Shown piece by piece: positions 45,099-54,466 of a DNA stretch of 64,000 nt (its first letter is position 1; every line of letters begins with the position of its first letter). Origin of the DNA: Pseudotabrizicola alkalilacus (GTDB lineage Bacteria > Pseudomonadota > Alphaproteobacteria > Rhodobacterales > Rhodobacteraceae); the NCBI RefSeq assembly GCF_003443995.1, contig NZ_QWEY01000003.1:124001-188000 (forward strand), read 5' to 3'. Under the pieces are notes generated by a model. That model was not told the origin of the DNA. It did no database searches and saw nothing but the letters and a program-made list of their open reading frames with translations. Both the position numbers and the translations under genes were made by a program.

Positions 45099-45548
45099 TC
45101 AGACTCTCTGAGATGCCCCGCAGCACTGCGCCCCCTCCGGCCCCTCGGCTCCGGCTGGCAAGCCCGTCTCCAGCCCCGACAGGATCGGGCAATCGGGCCG
45201 CGCATCCCCGGCGCAGGCGCTGATCAGATGGCTCAGCGTCGCCTCCATCGCGCGCAGCCCGGCAATCTTTTCCGCAATCCGCGCCAGATGGGCATTGGCC
45301 ACCGCTTTCACATCCGCCGAGGCGCGGCTGTCATCTTCATACAGCGCCAGCAGGGTGCGGCAATCCTCGATGGAAAAGCCCAGCGAACGGGCGCGGGACA
45401 GAAAGGTCAACTTGTGCAGATCGCTTTCACGAAAGGCACGGTAGCCGTTTGTGGCGCGCAAAGGCCGGATCAGGCCGATTTCCTCATAATAGCGGATGGT
45501 CTTGGCCGGCAGACCCGACCGTTGTGCTACATCCTTGATATTCATCAT
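45099..45548 (-). CDS. cueR: Copper-responsive MerR-family regulator CueR
   Basis: 149 residues. The N-terminal winged helix-turn-helix ([20 protein letters not shown]) is followed by a coiled coil and a metal loop. The two Cu(I) ligands are spaced C-x7-C (CAGDARPDC), as in CueR of E. coli. A Cys pair near the C-terminus ([10 protein letters not shown]) is extra. The start overlaps the copA stop; two tandem ATGs are possible. Two CueR-type promoters lie upstream of copA and copZ. Confidence 0.93.
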   Translation of the reverse strand: MMNIKDVAQRSGLPAKTIRYYEEIGLIRPLRATNGYRAFRESDLHKLTFLSRARSLGFSIEDCRTLLALYEDDSRASADVKAVANAHLARIAEKIAGLRAMEATLSHLISACAGDARPDCPILSGLETGLPAGAEGPEGAQCCGASQRV

Positions 45549-47965
45549 CTGATCCCCCGGAACGCCCGCAACCGCAAAGCGTTGCTCAACACAAACACCG
45601 ACGACAGCGCCATCGCCCCCGCCGCCAGCATCGGCGACAGCCCCGGCCCGCCAAAGGGCACCAAGGCCCCCGCCGCCACCGGGATCAGCGCAGCATTATA
45701 GCCAAACGCCCAGATCAGATTTTGCCGGATGTTGCGCAAGGTTGCGCGCCCGATGCCAATGGCATCAACCACCGCCAGCGGATCGCCACGCATCAGCACC
45801 ACGTCGCCTGCTTCAATCGCAATGTCGGTGCCGGTGCCCATGGCAATTCCCACCCCCGCAGCGGCAAGCGCAGGCGCATCATTGATCCCGTCGCCGACAA
45901 AGGCCAGATCCTGTCCCGCCGCGCGGATCGCCTCCAGCTTGCCCTCGGGCAGAACCCCGGCCTGCACCGCATCAATCCCAAGCGAGGCCCCGACCGCCCG
46001 CGCCGCCGCTTGCGTGTCGCCCGAGATCATCCGCACCCTAAGGCCCAGATCCTGCAGCGCGGCGACCGCTTGCGCGGCATGGGGTTTGACCGTATCGGCC
46101 ACGGTAATCAGCCCGGTCACAACGCCATCCACCGCCACGAACAGCACCGACTGGCCCTGCCCCGCCGCGCTGTCCGCCGCTGCCGCCAGATCCTGTGGCA
46201 CCGAGTCAAACATCCGCGCCGCGCCCACGCTGACGCTCTGCCCCGCCACCTGCGCCGTCGCCCCGAATCCCGGACGCGCGGCAAAGCCGCTGGCCCCCGG
46301 CACCTTTATTTCCAGCCGCGCCGCCTCGGCCAGCACCGCCTGCGCCAGCGGATGCTCGGATGCCGCCTCGACCGCCGCCGCCAGCACCAGCGTCTCCTCC
46401 GCGCCCAACACCTGCACCACCACGGGCCGCCCCTCGGTCAGCGTGCCGGTCTTGTCAAACGCCACCTCGGTCACCCCGGCCAGCCGCTGCATCGCCTCGC
46501 CGCGCCGGAACAGCACGCCCAACTCTGCAGCGCGACCCGTTCCCACAAGGATGGACACCGGAGTCGCCAGCCCCATCGCGCAAGGGCAAGCGATGATCAG
46601 CACCGCCACCGCCGCCGCCACCGCCTGCGCCAAGCCCGGCCCGAAGGCCAGCCACAGCGCAAAGGTGACCAGCGACACGCCCATCACCACCGGCACAAAC
46701 CACAGCGTCACCCGGTCCACCAGCGCCTGCACCGGCAGCTTGCCGCCCTGCGCCTCGGCCACCATCGCGGTGATCCGCGCCAGCACCGTGCCCGCGCCCA
46801 CCTGCGCCACCCGCACCCGCAGAGCCCCGGTGCCGTTCACCGTGCCGCCCGTGACGGTATCACCGGGCCCTTTGGTCACCGGCAAAGGCTCGCCGGTCAG
46901 CATCGCCTCATCCACCGATGAGGCGCCGTCCAGCACCACGCCATCCACCGCCACCCGCTCTCCGGGGCGAATCTGCACCACCATGCCGGGGGTCAGCTCG
47001 GCCACGGGACGGGCGGTGACGACACCATCTGCTTCAACCCAAGCGGTCTTTGGCTGCAACCCCACCAACCGCGCAATCGCAGCCCCCGCCTGCCCGCGCG
47101 CCCGCGCCTCCAGCGCGCGGCCCAGCAGGATCAGCGTCACGATCACCGCCGCCGCCTCGAAATACACCGCGCGCGAGGCCTCTGGCACCAGCCCCGGCGC
47201 AAACAGCACCACGGTTGACCAGCCCCATGCCGCCAGCGTGCCGACCGCCACAAGGCTGTTCATATCCGGCGCAGCCCGCAGCAGCGCCGGTATGCCCCTG
47301 GCCAGAAACCGCCGCCCCGGAACCGCCAGCACCAGCGTCACCAGCACGAACTGCATGAGCCACAGCGGCAGCAGGCCCACCGTCGCATGCAGCCAATGGT
47401 GAAAGGCCGGCACCAGATGCCCGCCCATCTCGGTCACAAACACCGGCAGGGTCAGCGCCCCCGCCAGTGCCGCATCGCGCCACAAGGCGCGGGTTTCCGC
47501 TTCGGGTGTCACAGGTTTCGCTTCCGACAAAGGCACGGTTACATAGCCCGCCCGCGTCACCGCTGCGGCCAGCGCCTTTGCGTCGCCGTCCCCCGCCACT
47601 TGCACCTGCGCCTGTCGCAGCGCCAGATTGGCGCTCGCCCCGATCACCCCCGGTTGGGCACGCAGCACCCGTTCCACCCGCCCGGTACAAGCGGCACAGG
47701 TCATCCCCTCCACCGCCAGCGTGATCTCGGTCATGCGGGGCGGATAGCCCGCGCGTGTCAGCGCCTCGGCCACCTGTGGCAGCGTTGCTGGGGCCGCCAG
47801 CTGCATCTCTGCTGTCTCGGTTGACAGGTTCACGCTCACGCCGGTGACCCCCGGCAGCGCCTTCAGCACCCGCTCCGCCCGCCCCACACAAGAGGCACAG
47901 CTCATCCCCTCCAGTCGCAGTTGCAGGGGGCGGGGTGTTGGCACACCAATGGGCAAAGTGGTCAT
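45545..47965 (-). CDS. copA: Copper-exporting P1B-type ATPase
   Basis: 806 residues. Two N-terminal heavy-metal domains have GMSCASC and GMTCAAC. Membrane spans follow, with the metal-site CPC in [12 protein letters not shown], the phosphorylation site in DKTGTLTEG and the hinge [14 protein letters not shown]. The protein pumps Cu(I) out of the cytoplasm. It has a CueR promoter upstream and cueR directly downstream, so the pair is self-regulated. Confidence 0.96.
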   Translation of the reverse strand: MTTLPIGVPTPRPLQLRLEGMSCASCVGRAERVLKALPGVTGVSVNLSTETAEMQLAAPATLPQVAEALTRAGYPPRMTEITLAVEGMTCAACTGRVERVLRAQPGVIGASANLALRQAQVQVAGDGDAKALAAAVTRAGYVTVPLSEAKPVTPEAETRALWRDAALAGALTLPVFVTEMGGHLVPAFHHWLHATVGLLPLWLMQFVLVTLVLAVPGRRFLARGIPALLRAAPDMNSLVAVGTLAAWGWSTVVLFAPGLVPEASRAVYFEAAAVIVTLILLGRALEARARGQAGAAIARLVGLQPKTAWVEADGVVTARPVAELTPGMVVQIRPGERVAVDGVVLDGASSVDEAMLTGEPLPVTKGPGDTVTGGTVNGTGALRVRVAQVGAGTVLARITAMVAEAQGGKLPVQALVDRVTLWFVPVVMGVSLVTFALWLAFGPGLAQAVAAAVAVLIIACPCAMGLATPVSILVGTGRAAELGVLFRRGEAMQRLAGVTEVAFDKTGTLTEGRPVVVQVLGAEETLVLAAAVEAASEHPLAQAVLAEAARLEIKVPGASGFAARPGFGATAQVAGQSVSVGAARMFDSVPQDLAAAADSAAGQGQSVLFVAVDGVVTGLITVADTVKPHAAQAVAALQDLGLRVRMISGDTQAAARAVGASLGIDAVQAGVLPEGKLEAIRAAGQDLAFVGDGINDAPALAAAGVGIAMGTGTDIAIEAGDVVLMRGDPLAVVDAIGIGRATLRNIRQNLIWAFGYNAALIPVAAGALVPFGGPGLSPMLAAGAMALSSVFVLSNALRLRAFRGIR

Positions 47966-47985
47966 GATGCTCTCCTTTGCACCAG

Positions 47986-48017
47986 CATATAGGGCTTCCA
48001 GTCATGGGAAGGTCAAG
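47986..48017 (-). promoter_or_regulatory. CueR-type promoter of copA
   Basis: Read on the minus strand: -35 TTGACC (48016-48011), a 19-base spacer holding the CTTCC...GGAAG dyad (operator 47994-48017), and -10 TATATG (47991-47986). The 19-base spacer is the mark of MerR-family promoters. Confidence 0.85.
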
Positions 48018-48041
48018 CCCTGCCGCCGGATTCATTTGCCC

Positions 48042-48073
48042 CTTGACCTTCCCGTTACAGGAAGCCCCATATC
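48042..48073 (+). promoter_or_regulatory. CueR-type promoter of copZ
   Basis: -35 TTGACC (48043-48048), 19-base spacer with the same dyad (operator 48042-48065), -10 CATATC (48068-48073). It has the same outer bases as the copA site with a different 6-base core. Confidence 0.85.
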
Positions 48074-48092
48074 ATCTGAAAACCCGGAGATG

Positions 48093-48290
48093 ATGATGAC
48101 CCTGCTATCTGTGCCCGACATGTCCTGCGGCCATTGCAAAACCTCGGTCGAGGCCGCCCTGACCCCGCTCGCCAAAACCGTGACCGTTGATCTGCCCGCC
48201 CGCCGCGTCACCGTCGAAGGCGGCGATGATCAGCAGCTGATCAACGCACTTGATGCCATCGGCTTCCCGGCTCAGATCATTCCGGCCTGA
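48093..48290 (+). CDS. copZ: Copper chaperone CopZ (heavy-metal-associated domain)
   Basis: 65 residues. The metal-binding motif is MSCGHCKTSVE near the N-terminus and the domain ends with IGFPAQIIPA. It carries Cu(I) to CopA. Three in-frame ATGs (48090, 48093, 48096) follow CCGGAG; the second or third fits best. A CueR promoter upstream and divergent copA place it in the copper module. Confidence 0.92.
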   Translation: MMTLLSVPDMSCGHCKTSVEAALTPLAKTVTVDLPARRVTVEGGDDQQLINALDAIGFPAQIIPA

Positions 48291-48467
48291 CCATCGGCGC
48301 GCTTTTGCCACTGCCCGTACAATTCGGAAACGTGATCGTTTCGTCTGTTGCGGCTTTTCCACAGCCAGCATAAAGCGTCGCCGCACTGTCATGTTTTCGT
48401 CTTGTTACGGCCCAATGCCGTGCCAATGCTGAAGACACGGCAGGCACATGGTCAGATGGAGCAGAAA

Positions 48468-48584
48468 ATGACCCCGCAGCAGAATTCCACGCCTCAGCAA
48501 GGCGGCCAACAGCAGCAAGGCGGCAAACCCGCACCGCAGCAGCAGGGTGGCGCGCCAGTGTTCAAGGATTGGGCGTCGATCTGA
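48468..48584 (+). CDS. Gln/Gly-rich 38-residue microprotein
   Basis: ATG 48468 follows GGAG with a seven-base gap. The sequence is low in complexity: MTPQQNSTPQQGGQQQQGGK, then PAPQQQGG and APVFKDWASI. Longer frames start at 48348 but the Shine-Dalgarno favours 48468. The C-terminal VFKDWASI is the only normal protein stretch. A terminator-like stem follows. Function unknown. Confidence 0.5.
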   Translation: MTPQQNSTPQQGGQQQQGGKPAPQQQGGAPVFKDWASI

Positions 48585-48613
48585 AGAACATATAAAGAAC
48601 AGGCTTGAACAAG

Positions 48614-48648
48614 ACGGGGTCAGCGGTCACGCTGGCCCCGTTCTGATT
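48614..48648 (+). terminator. Terminator-like hairpin after the microprotein
   Basis: ACGGGGTCAGCG (48614-48625)/CGCTGGCCCCGT (48630-48641) with one wobble; only a weak T-tract follows. Confidence 0.55.
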
Positions 48649-48661
48649 CTACAGGGTTGCC

Positions 48662-49012
48662 ATGTCTGCCGATACGTCTGATCCGGTTTCTTCCATCCCC
48701 AACCTCGGCCCCGCGTCCGAGGCCGCTTTTGCCCGCGCCGGGATCCATTCGGCTGCCGAATTGCGGGAGATTGGCGCGGATGAAGGCTATCGCCGTCTGC
48801 TCTTGTCCGGCAGCGCCCCGCATTTCATCGGCTATTATGTTCTGGTGATGGGCTTGCAGGGCCGCCCGTGGAACGATTGCAAAGGCCCGGAAAAAGCCGC
48901 TTTGCGCAAACGCTTTGACGCGATCAAATCCAGCATGATCGGCACAAAGGAAAAGGGCCGCTCCGATCTGGAGGCGGCCCTTCAGTTTTTTGGCGTGGTC
49001 GAGCGGCGCTAG
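48662..49012 (+). CDS. TfoX/Sxy-like protein (C-terminal-domain type)
   Basis: 116 residues. The TfoX C-terminal helix-rich domain starts SIPNLGPASEAAFARAGI, like the helix-hairpin-helix region of TfoX. The DNA-transformation regulator of Haemophilus has an extra N-terminal domain that is missing here. A competence role in this organism is not established. It is convergent with ndk with only 13 bases between. Confidence 0.8.
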   Translation: MSADTSDPVSSIPNLGPASEAAFARAGIHSAAELREIGADEGYRRLLLSGSAPHFIGYYVLVMGLQGRPWNDCKGPEKAALRKRFDAIKSSMIGTKEKGRSDLEAALQFFGVVERR

Positions 49013-49025
49013 CCGCCCTGGGCTT

Positions 49026-49448
49026 TTAGCCAACCAGTTCAAGGCCCGAAAAGAAGAACGCGATTTCGCGTGCAGCCGACTCGGCGCTGTCCGACCCGTG
49101 AACCGAGTTTTCGCCTTTGGACAAAGCGAAATCCTTGCGGATGGTGCCGTCATCGGCTTGAGCCGGATCGGTGGCACCCATCACTTCGCGGTTTTTGGCA
49201 ATGGCGCCTTCGCCTTCCAGAACCTGCACGACAACCGGCTCGGATGCCATGAAATCACACAGTTCGCCGTAGAACCCGCGCTCGGAATGCTCGGCATAGA
49301 ACGCGCCGGCCTGAGCTGCGGTCAGGTGAATGCGCTTGGATGCGACAACGCGCAGGCCAGCTTCTTCGAACTTGGCAACGATCTTGCCGGTCAGATTGCG
49401 CTTGGTCGCGTCGGGTTTGATGATGGAAAGCGTGCGTTCGATGGCCAT
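49026..49448 (-). CDS. ndk: Nucleoside diphosphate kinase
   Basis: 140 residues. The phosphate-transfer His is His117 in [12 protein letters not shown], and the start [19 protein letters not shown] is canonical. It balances nucleoside triphosphates using ATP. The gene stands alone between TfoX-like and der genes. Confidence 0.97.
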   Translation of the reverse strand: MAIERTLSIIKPDATKRNLTGKIVAKFEEAGLRVVASKRIHLTAAQAGAFYAEHSERGFYGELCDFMASEPVVVQVLEGEGAIAKNREVMGATDPAQADDGTIRKDFALSKGENSVHGSDSAESAAREIAFFFSGLELVG

Positions 49449-49556
49449 TTCGGCGTCTCCTGTAACGGGTCAAGGCCCCAGCCTTGCGCCCTTGCGTGAA
49501 TTGCGGCGCGTCCCTAGCATGGGGCGCGGATGATGAAAAGCCCGCGACGGTCCGGG

Positions 49557-51017
49557 TTATTTCTTGTCCATATGCTTGCGCAGACGGCTCGGCGTGTGGA
49601 ATTTACGATCCTTGAACGGATTGTCATTCGCCTGAGACCGGAAAAACAGCCGGATCGGCGTGCCGGGCATGTCAAAATGCTCGCGCAAGCCATTGACCAG
49701 ATAGCGTTTATAGCTTTCCGCCAATTCATCCGGCCGCGAGCATTTGATGACAAACCCCGGCGGGCGCGTCTTCACCTGCGTCATATAACGCAGCTTGATC
49801 CGGTGGCCGCCCGGCGCCGGTGGCGGATGCGCCTCGGTCATCGCGCCCAGCCAGGTGTTAAGCCGGTTGGTCGTGATGCGCTTGTTCCAGGTGTCATGCG
49901 CGCGGCGGATGGCGTCGTGCAGACGGTCCAGCCCCCGCCCGGTCTTGGCCGATACGGTGACCAAGGGTGCGCCGCGCAGCTGCGGCAGCAGACGGTCGAA
50001 CATTTCTTTCAGCTCGGCCAGCTTGTCCTGCTTGTCGTCTTCCAGATCCCATTTGTTGACCGCGATCACCACGGCGCGGCCTTCGGATTCTGCATAATCT
50101 GCGATCCGCAAGTCCTGGGATTCAAACGGGATTTCGACATCCAGCAGCACAACGACCACTTCGGCAAAGCGCACGGCGCGCAATCCATCAGCGACCGAGA
50201 GTTTCTCAAGCTTTTCAACGACTTTCGCGCGCTTTCTCATGCCCGCAGTGTCGAAGATACGAATAGGCGTGCCCATCCAGTCCGACTTGACCGAAATCGC
50301 ATCGCGGGTGATCCCGGCCTCTGGCCCGGTCAGCAGACGATCTTCGCCGATGATCTTGTTGATCAGCGTGGATTTTCCGGCATTGGGCCGCCCGATCACC
50401 GCAATCTGCAGCGGTTTCTTGATCGTGGGCCGGTGCGCGAATTCATCGGCCTCGACCTCGGCATCCTCTTCGGAAATGTCCACATCGGTCAGCGGGGTAT
50501 TCTCTTGCTCCCGCTCGGCAAACTCGCCCTCCAACGGCTTGAGGATGCGATACAAATCGTCCATCCCCTCGCCATGTTCGGCGGAAATCCGCAACGGCTC
50601 GCCCAGACCCAGCGACCAGGCCTCCAGCGCGCCATCCTCTCCGGCCCGACCTTCGGCCTTGTTGACTCCAAGGATCACCCGCGCGGCTTTCTTGCGCAAG
50701 ATCTCGGCGAACACTTCGTCCGACGGGTTCACGCCGACACGGCCGTCAATCAGGAACAGGCAGATGTCCGCCATATCGACAGCGCGTTCGGTCAGACGCC
50801 GCATCCGGCCCTGCAGGGAGTCATCGGTGACCTCCTCCAGCCCGGCGGTGTCGATCACGGTAAAGCGCAGGTCGAACAGCTTGGCGTCGCCCTCGCGCAG
50901 ATCGCGGGTGACGCCCGGCTGGTCATCGACCAAAGCCAGCTTGCGCCCGACAAGGCGGTTGAAAAGCGTTGACTTGCCCACATTCGGGCGGCCCACGATG
51001 GCGAGGGTAAAGCTCAT
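49557..51017 (-). CDS. der: Ribosome biogenesis GTPase Der (EngA)
   Basis: 486 residues with two GTPase domains in tandem: [12 protein letters not shown] near residue 8 and [12 protein letters not shown] near 210, each with its NKxD-type motif (VNKAEG, VNKWDL). A C-terminal KH-like domain ([17 protein letters not shown]) binds rRNA. It acts in 50S subunit assembly. It is last in the TPR-bamB-der order. Confidence 0.96.
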   Translation of the reverse strand: MSFTLAIVGRPNVGKSTLFNRLVGRKLALVDDQPGVTRDLREGDAKLFDLRFTVIDTAGLEEVTDDSLQGRMRRLTERAVDMADICLFLIDGRVGVNPSDEVFAEILRKKAARVILGVNKAEGRAGEDGALEAWSLGLGEPLRISAEHGEGMDDLYRILKPLEGEFAEREQENTPLTDVDISEEDAEVEADEFAHRPTIKKPLQIAVIGRPNAGKSTLINKIIGEDRLLTGPEAGITRDAISVKSDWMGTPIRIFDTAGMRKRAKVVEKLEKLSVADGLRAVRFAEVVVVLLDVEIPFESQDLRIADYAESEGRAVVIAVNKWDLEDDKQDKLAELKEMFDRLLPQLRGAPLVTVSAKTGRGLDRLHDAIRRAHDTWNKRITTNRLNTWLGAMTEAHPPPAPGGHRIKLRYMTQVKTRPPGFVIKCSRPDELAESYKRYLVNGLREHFDMPGTPIRLFFRSQANDNPFKDRKFHTPSRLRKHMDKK

Positions 51018-51070
51018 GTCTTATACGGATCCGGTATCATTCAAGCCGAACCCCATACAGGGCTTTGGCC

Positions 51071-52420
51071 TTAACGGAAAGCGTGAAGTTGCCCGTTGGT
51101 GCTGACGACGTACAAAGCACCACCCGCAAGCGCCGGTGCAGCCGCCGCCCCGCCGGGAATCTCCGCCGTACCAACCAGCGTGCCATCGGTCGCGCTGAAC
51201 TGCCGCAGCAGCCCGTCGCCCGAGACTACCACCACGCGCCCACCGGCCAGAACCGGGCCATAATGCGCGGTGATCGCCTTTTGCCGCTTGGGCTTGTCAT
51301 TCTCGAAATACGGCATGTCGGCCATCCAGATGACCTCACCCGTGGCCGCATCCAGCCGCACCAGCCGCGCTTCGTCATTCACGACAAACACCGACCCGCC
51401 CACCACCAGCGGCGGGTTCATCGCGCCCTCGACCGCGGTCCAGATCCGGTCGCCGGTGCCAGCGTTGATTGCCGCGGTGCGCCCTGCTGCGGTGCCCGCA
51501 TAAATCGTGCTGCCCACGATTACCGGATCGCCGGTCACATCGACCAGCCCCTGATAGCCGCGCCCCGGACGTTGCCCGGTCACTGGCGCGCCCCAGACCC
51601 GCACGCCGTTCAGCCGCAATGCCGAGACCAGCTCGCCACTGGGGAACGGGAAAATCACGTTGCGATCGGTCACAGCCGGGGCCGAAGACCCGGTGACGGC
51701 CAGCGTATTGGGCAAGCCCGGCACGGTCCATTGCACCTTGCCATTGCGCGCATCCACCGCCCAGCCCGCGCCATCGCGGGTGGCTACATACACCGTACCG
51801 CCATCATAGGCCGGTGCGCCGGAAACCGGGCTCGCCAGCCGCTGCCGCCAGATCACGGCCCCCGTGCTGGCCTGCAGCGCCACCAGCTCACCATAGCCGG
51901 TCGCGACAAACACCATGCCGCCCCCCAGCGCCACGCCGCCGCCCGACACATCGCCACCACGATCGAATTGCGGGGTCAGCTCGGTCTGCCACAGGGTTGC
52001 GCCATTGGTGCCGGTTGCCACCACGCGGGCGCGGCTGTCCAGCGTCACGATCCGGCCATCTGCCACCACAGGGGCTGCGGAAATCCGGTTCATCCGGCTT
52101 GATCCGGTGCCGATATTGGCGCTCCACACCCGCGCCGGAGCCGCCGACAACCGCCCGTGCGGCGAGGCGTGGCGGGCAGAGCCGCCGCGATGGCTCCAGT
52201 CGGCATTGGCCGAGGCTGCGGGCAACGAGATCGGCACGCTTTGATTGGCCGGGCGAGCCGGTGGGGCCACCGGGGCAGGCTGCCCCGCCACGGGGATCGA
52301 GGCATCCAGATCGGCGCGCACCGGAAAACGCTCGCCCGACAGGATCAATTCGCGTTCGCACGCAGACAGCAGCATGACAGCGGCAAGTGCCGACAGTCCC
52401 AGATTGCGCTTCTGTTTCAC
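51071..52420 (-). CDS. bamB: PQQ-like beta-propeller lipoprotein (BamB-like)
   Basis: 449 residues from GTG 52420, which follows GGAG. The N-terminus MKQKRNLGLSALAAVMLLSA ends in a lipobox Cys. The rest is a beta-propeller with repeats such as IVTLDSRARVVATGTNGATL and VFVATGYGELVALQASTG. BamB helps outer-membrane protein insertion with BamA. The gene order TPR protein-bamB-der is conserved in Proteobacteria. An ATG at 52465 would add an odd leader. Confidence 0.9.
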   Translation of the reverse strand: MKQKRNLGLSALAAVMLLSACERELILSGERFPVRADLDASIPVAGQPAPVAPPARPANQSVPISLPAASANADWSHRGGSARHASPHGRLSAAPARVWSANIGTGSSRMNRISAAPVVADGRIVTLDSRARVVATGTNGATLWQTELTPQFDRGGDVSGGGVALGGGMVFVATGYGELVALQASTGAVIWRQRLASPVSGAPAYDGGTVYVATRDGAGWAVDARNGKVQWTVPGLPNTLAVTGSSAPAVTDRNVIFPFPSGELVSALRLNGVRVWGAPVTGQRPGRGYQGLVDVTGDPVIVGSTIYAGTAAGRTAAINAGTGDRIWTAVEGAMNPPLVVGGSVFVVNDEARLVRLDAATGEVIWMADMPYFENDKPKRQKAITAHYGPVLAGGRVVVVSGDGLLRQFSATDGTLVGTAEIPGGAAAAPALAGGALYVVSTNGQLHAFR

Positions 52421-52461
52421 CACCTGCTCCACTCCCCCGGCGTTATGCCTGCCGTGCCGGT

Positions 52462-53121
52462 TCACCCGGCGTCACCTGCGGGGGCGGCATCGCCCCCAAG
52501 CGCCACAATCATCTGTCCCGCCCGGCCACGCAAGCCCGCCGGGGCCTGCTGATCCTGCGTCAGCGCGCGCAGCGCGGTGATCGCGTCTTCGGTGCGGCCC
52601 TCTTCGACCAGCAGATAGGCCAGCTGCTCCAGCGCCAAGGGGCGGAACGGCCGCCCCGGTGCTGCCACCGGGTCCAGAGCCGCGCGACGCTCGGCCAGCG
52701 GCAGATCGGCCCCGGCCAGGATCACCCGGCGCAGAACCGCCAGATCGCGGTAGCTTTGCGGCTGCGACGTATCGGCGGCCAGCTGCTCCAGCGCGGTCAG
52801 CGACCCGGCCCGGTCCTCGACCGGATCAGAGGCAAGGAGCAACGCCAGCACCGCCCTTTGCGCACCATCTGCCGGAACAGCGGCCAAAGCCTCGCGCCGC
52901 GCATCAGCGCCGCCCAGATCCAGCGCATCAAGTACGGTATCGCCAAAGGCCTGTGCCTGTGACGCATTGCGGGCTTTGGACCATTCGGTCCAGGCCGTCC
53001 CTGCGACAACGGCCACAACGATCAATGCGGGAATCCAGCCGTACTTGCGGAAATAAGAATACAGCCGGTCGCGGCGCACCTCTTCCGTGACTTCCTGGAT
53101 GAAACTATCGGGATTGCTCAC
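52462..53121 (-). CDS. TPR-repeat membrane protein (YfgM-like)
   Basis: 219 residues from GTG 53121. A short cytoplasmic N-terminus (SNPDSFIQEVTEEVRRDRLY) is followed by one membrane span (WIPALIVVAVVAGTAW) and TPR-like helices. YfgM-type proteins sit at the SecYEG translocon and work with periplasmic chaperones. It precedes bamB by 41 bases. The start has a weak ribosome-binding site; upstream starts lack homology. Confidence 0.82.
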   Translation of the reverse strand: MSNPDSFIQEVTEEVRRDRLYSYFRKYGWIPALIVVAVVAGTAWTEWSKARNASQAQAFGDTVLDALDLGGADARREALAAVPADGAQRAVLALLLASDPVEDRAGSLTALEQLAADTSQPQSYRDLAVLRRVILAGADLPLAERRAALDPVAAPGRPFRPLALEQLAYLLVEEGRTEDAITALRALTQDQQAPAGLRGRAGQMIVALGGDAAPAGDAG

Positions 53122-53332
53122 GTCACTTTGGCTTTCAAAAGGGCGCTTCAGAACCGGACTCGGGCGGGAGACAGTCTGAAACCTTTCAGACCACACCCTT
53201 CGGCCCCTGTCTTACACGCAAGCACAAGGGCTTGCCAAGCCCCGCCCCCCGCTTACCTTCCTGCAGGCGACTTGCCGCAACGCGGCACAAAGCTTAGATT
53301 GCGGCCAGCAACAGCGGCTTGAAAAGGTATCC

Positions 53333-54466
53333 ATGCGTATCCTTCCTCCCCTCACCGCCCTTGCTGTGGCTGCAACATTGTATGTTGCCGTGTTCGAACG
53401 TGACCGGCTGATGGCCACCACGGCCGCGCAACCCGGCCCGCCTGACACAGACCAACCACAGGCCACCGTCACCGCCGATGGCGCGATTTCGGTGATCGCG
53501 GTGGTCTCTCAGGCCAGTCAGGTGCAAAATGCCGTGATCGCCCGGGGCCGGACCGAAGCCGCGCGTCAGGTCGAGGTGCGGGCCGAAACCGGCGGGCTGA
53601 TCCGGTCTGAACCGCTGCGGCGCGGGGCCTTTGTCACCCGCGGCCAGACCCTGTGCGAGTTGGACCCCGGCACCAGACCGCAACAAGAGGCCGAGGCCGA
53701 TGCCCGCGTCGCCGAGGCGCAGGCCCGCCTGCGCGAGGCCGAGGTGAATGCCGATGCCGCCAACCGCCTGAATGAGGGCGGTTTTGCCACTGAAACCCGC
53801 CGCATCAGCACCGAGGCGGCGCTGGAATCGGCCCGCGCCGGGGTGCAATCGGCGCGCTCAGCCCTGCATGCCATCCGTATCGACATCGCCCGCCTGACCG
53901 TCACCGCCCCGTTCGAGGGGCTCTTGGAAACCGACACCGCCGAACTGGGCAGCTTGCTGCAACCCGGCGGTGCCTGCGCCACCGTGATCCAGCTTGACCC
54001 GATCAAGCTGGTGGGCTTTGTCCCCGAGGCCGAAGTGGACCGCATCAATGTTGGCGCAGTCGCCGGTGCCCGGCTGATCTCGGGCCGTGAGGTGCAGGGC
54101 CGCGTCACCTTTCTGTCGCGCTCCGCCGATCCCGCCACCCGCACCTTTCGGGTCGAGGTGACCGTGCCCAACACCGACCTGACCATCCGCGACGGGCAAA
54201 CTGCCGAGATGCTGATCGCCGCTGATGGCGTGATGGCGCATCTTTTGCCCGCCTCCAGCCTGACGCTGGACAATACCGGCGTGCTTGGCGTGCGATTGGC
54301 CATCGACGGGCAGGCCAGCTTTGCCCCCGTCACCGTGCTGCGTGATACCGTTGATGGCATGCTGGTCACCGGCCTGCCGGATCAGGCGACCGTCATCACC
54401 GTGGGTCAGGAATATGTGACCGACGGCACGCCCATCACCGTCACCCTGCAACAGGCCGCGCCATGA
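53333..54466 (+). CDS. RND efflux periplasmic adaptor protein
   Basis: 377 residues. An N-terminal membrane anchor (ILPPLTALAVAATLYVAVF) is followed by the barrel-sandwich half-motifs VRAETGGLIRSEPLRRGAFV and LTVTAPFEGLLETDTAELGS, with a coiled-coil hairpin between them (about residues 110-190). It links the inner-membrane pump to an outer-membrane channel. It ends 4 bases inside the pump gene (ATGA). No TolC-type gene is adjacent. Confidence 0.92.
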   Translation: MRILPPLTALAVAATLYVAVFERDRLMATTAAQPGPPDTDQPQATVTADGAISVIAVVSQASQVQNAVIARGRTEAARQVEVRAETGGLIRSEPLRRGAFVTRGQTLCELDPGTRPQQEAEADARVAEAQARLREAEVNADAANRLNEGGFATETRRISTEAALESARAGVQSARSALHAIRIDIARLTVTAPFEGLLETDTAELGSLLQPGGACATVIQLDPIKLVGFVPEAEVDRINVGAVAGARLISGREVQGRVTFLSRSADPATRTFRVEVTVPNTDLTIRDGQTAEMLIAADGVMAHLLPASSLTLDNTGVLGVRLAIDGQASFAPVTVLRDTVDGMLVTGLPDQATVITVGQEYVTDGTPITVTLQQAAP

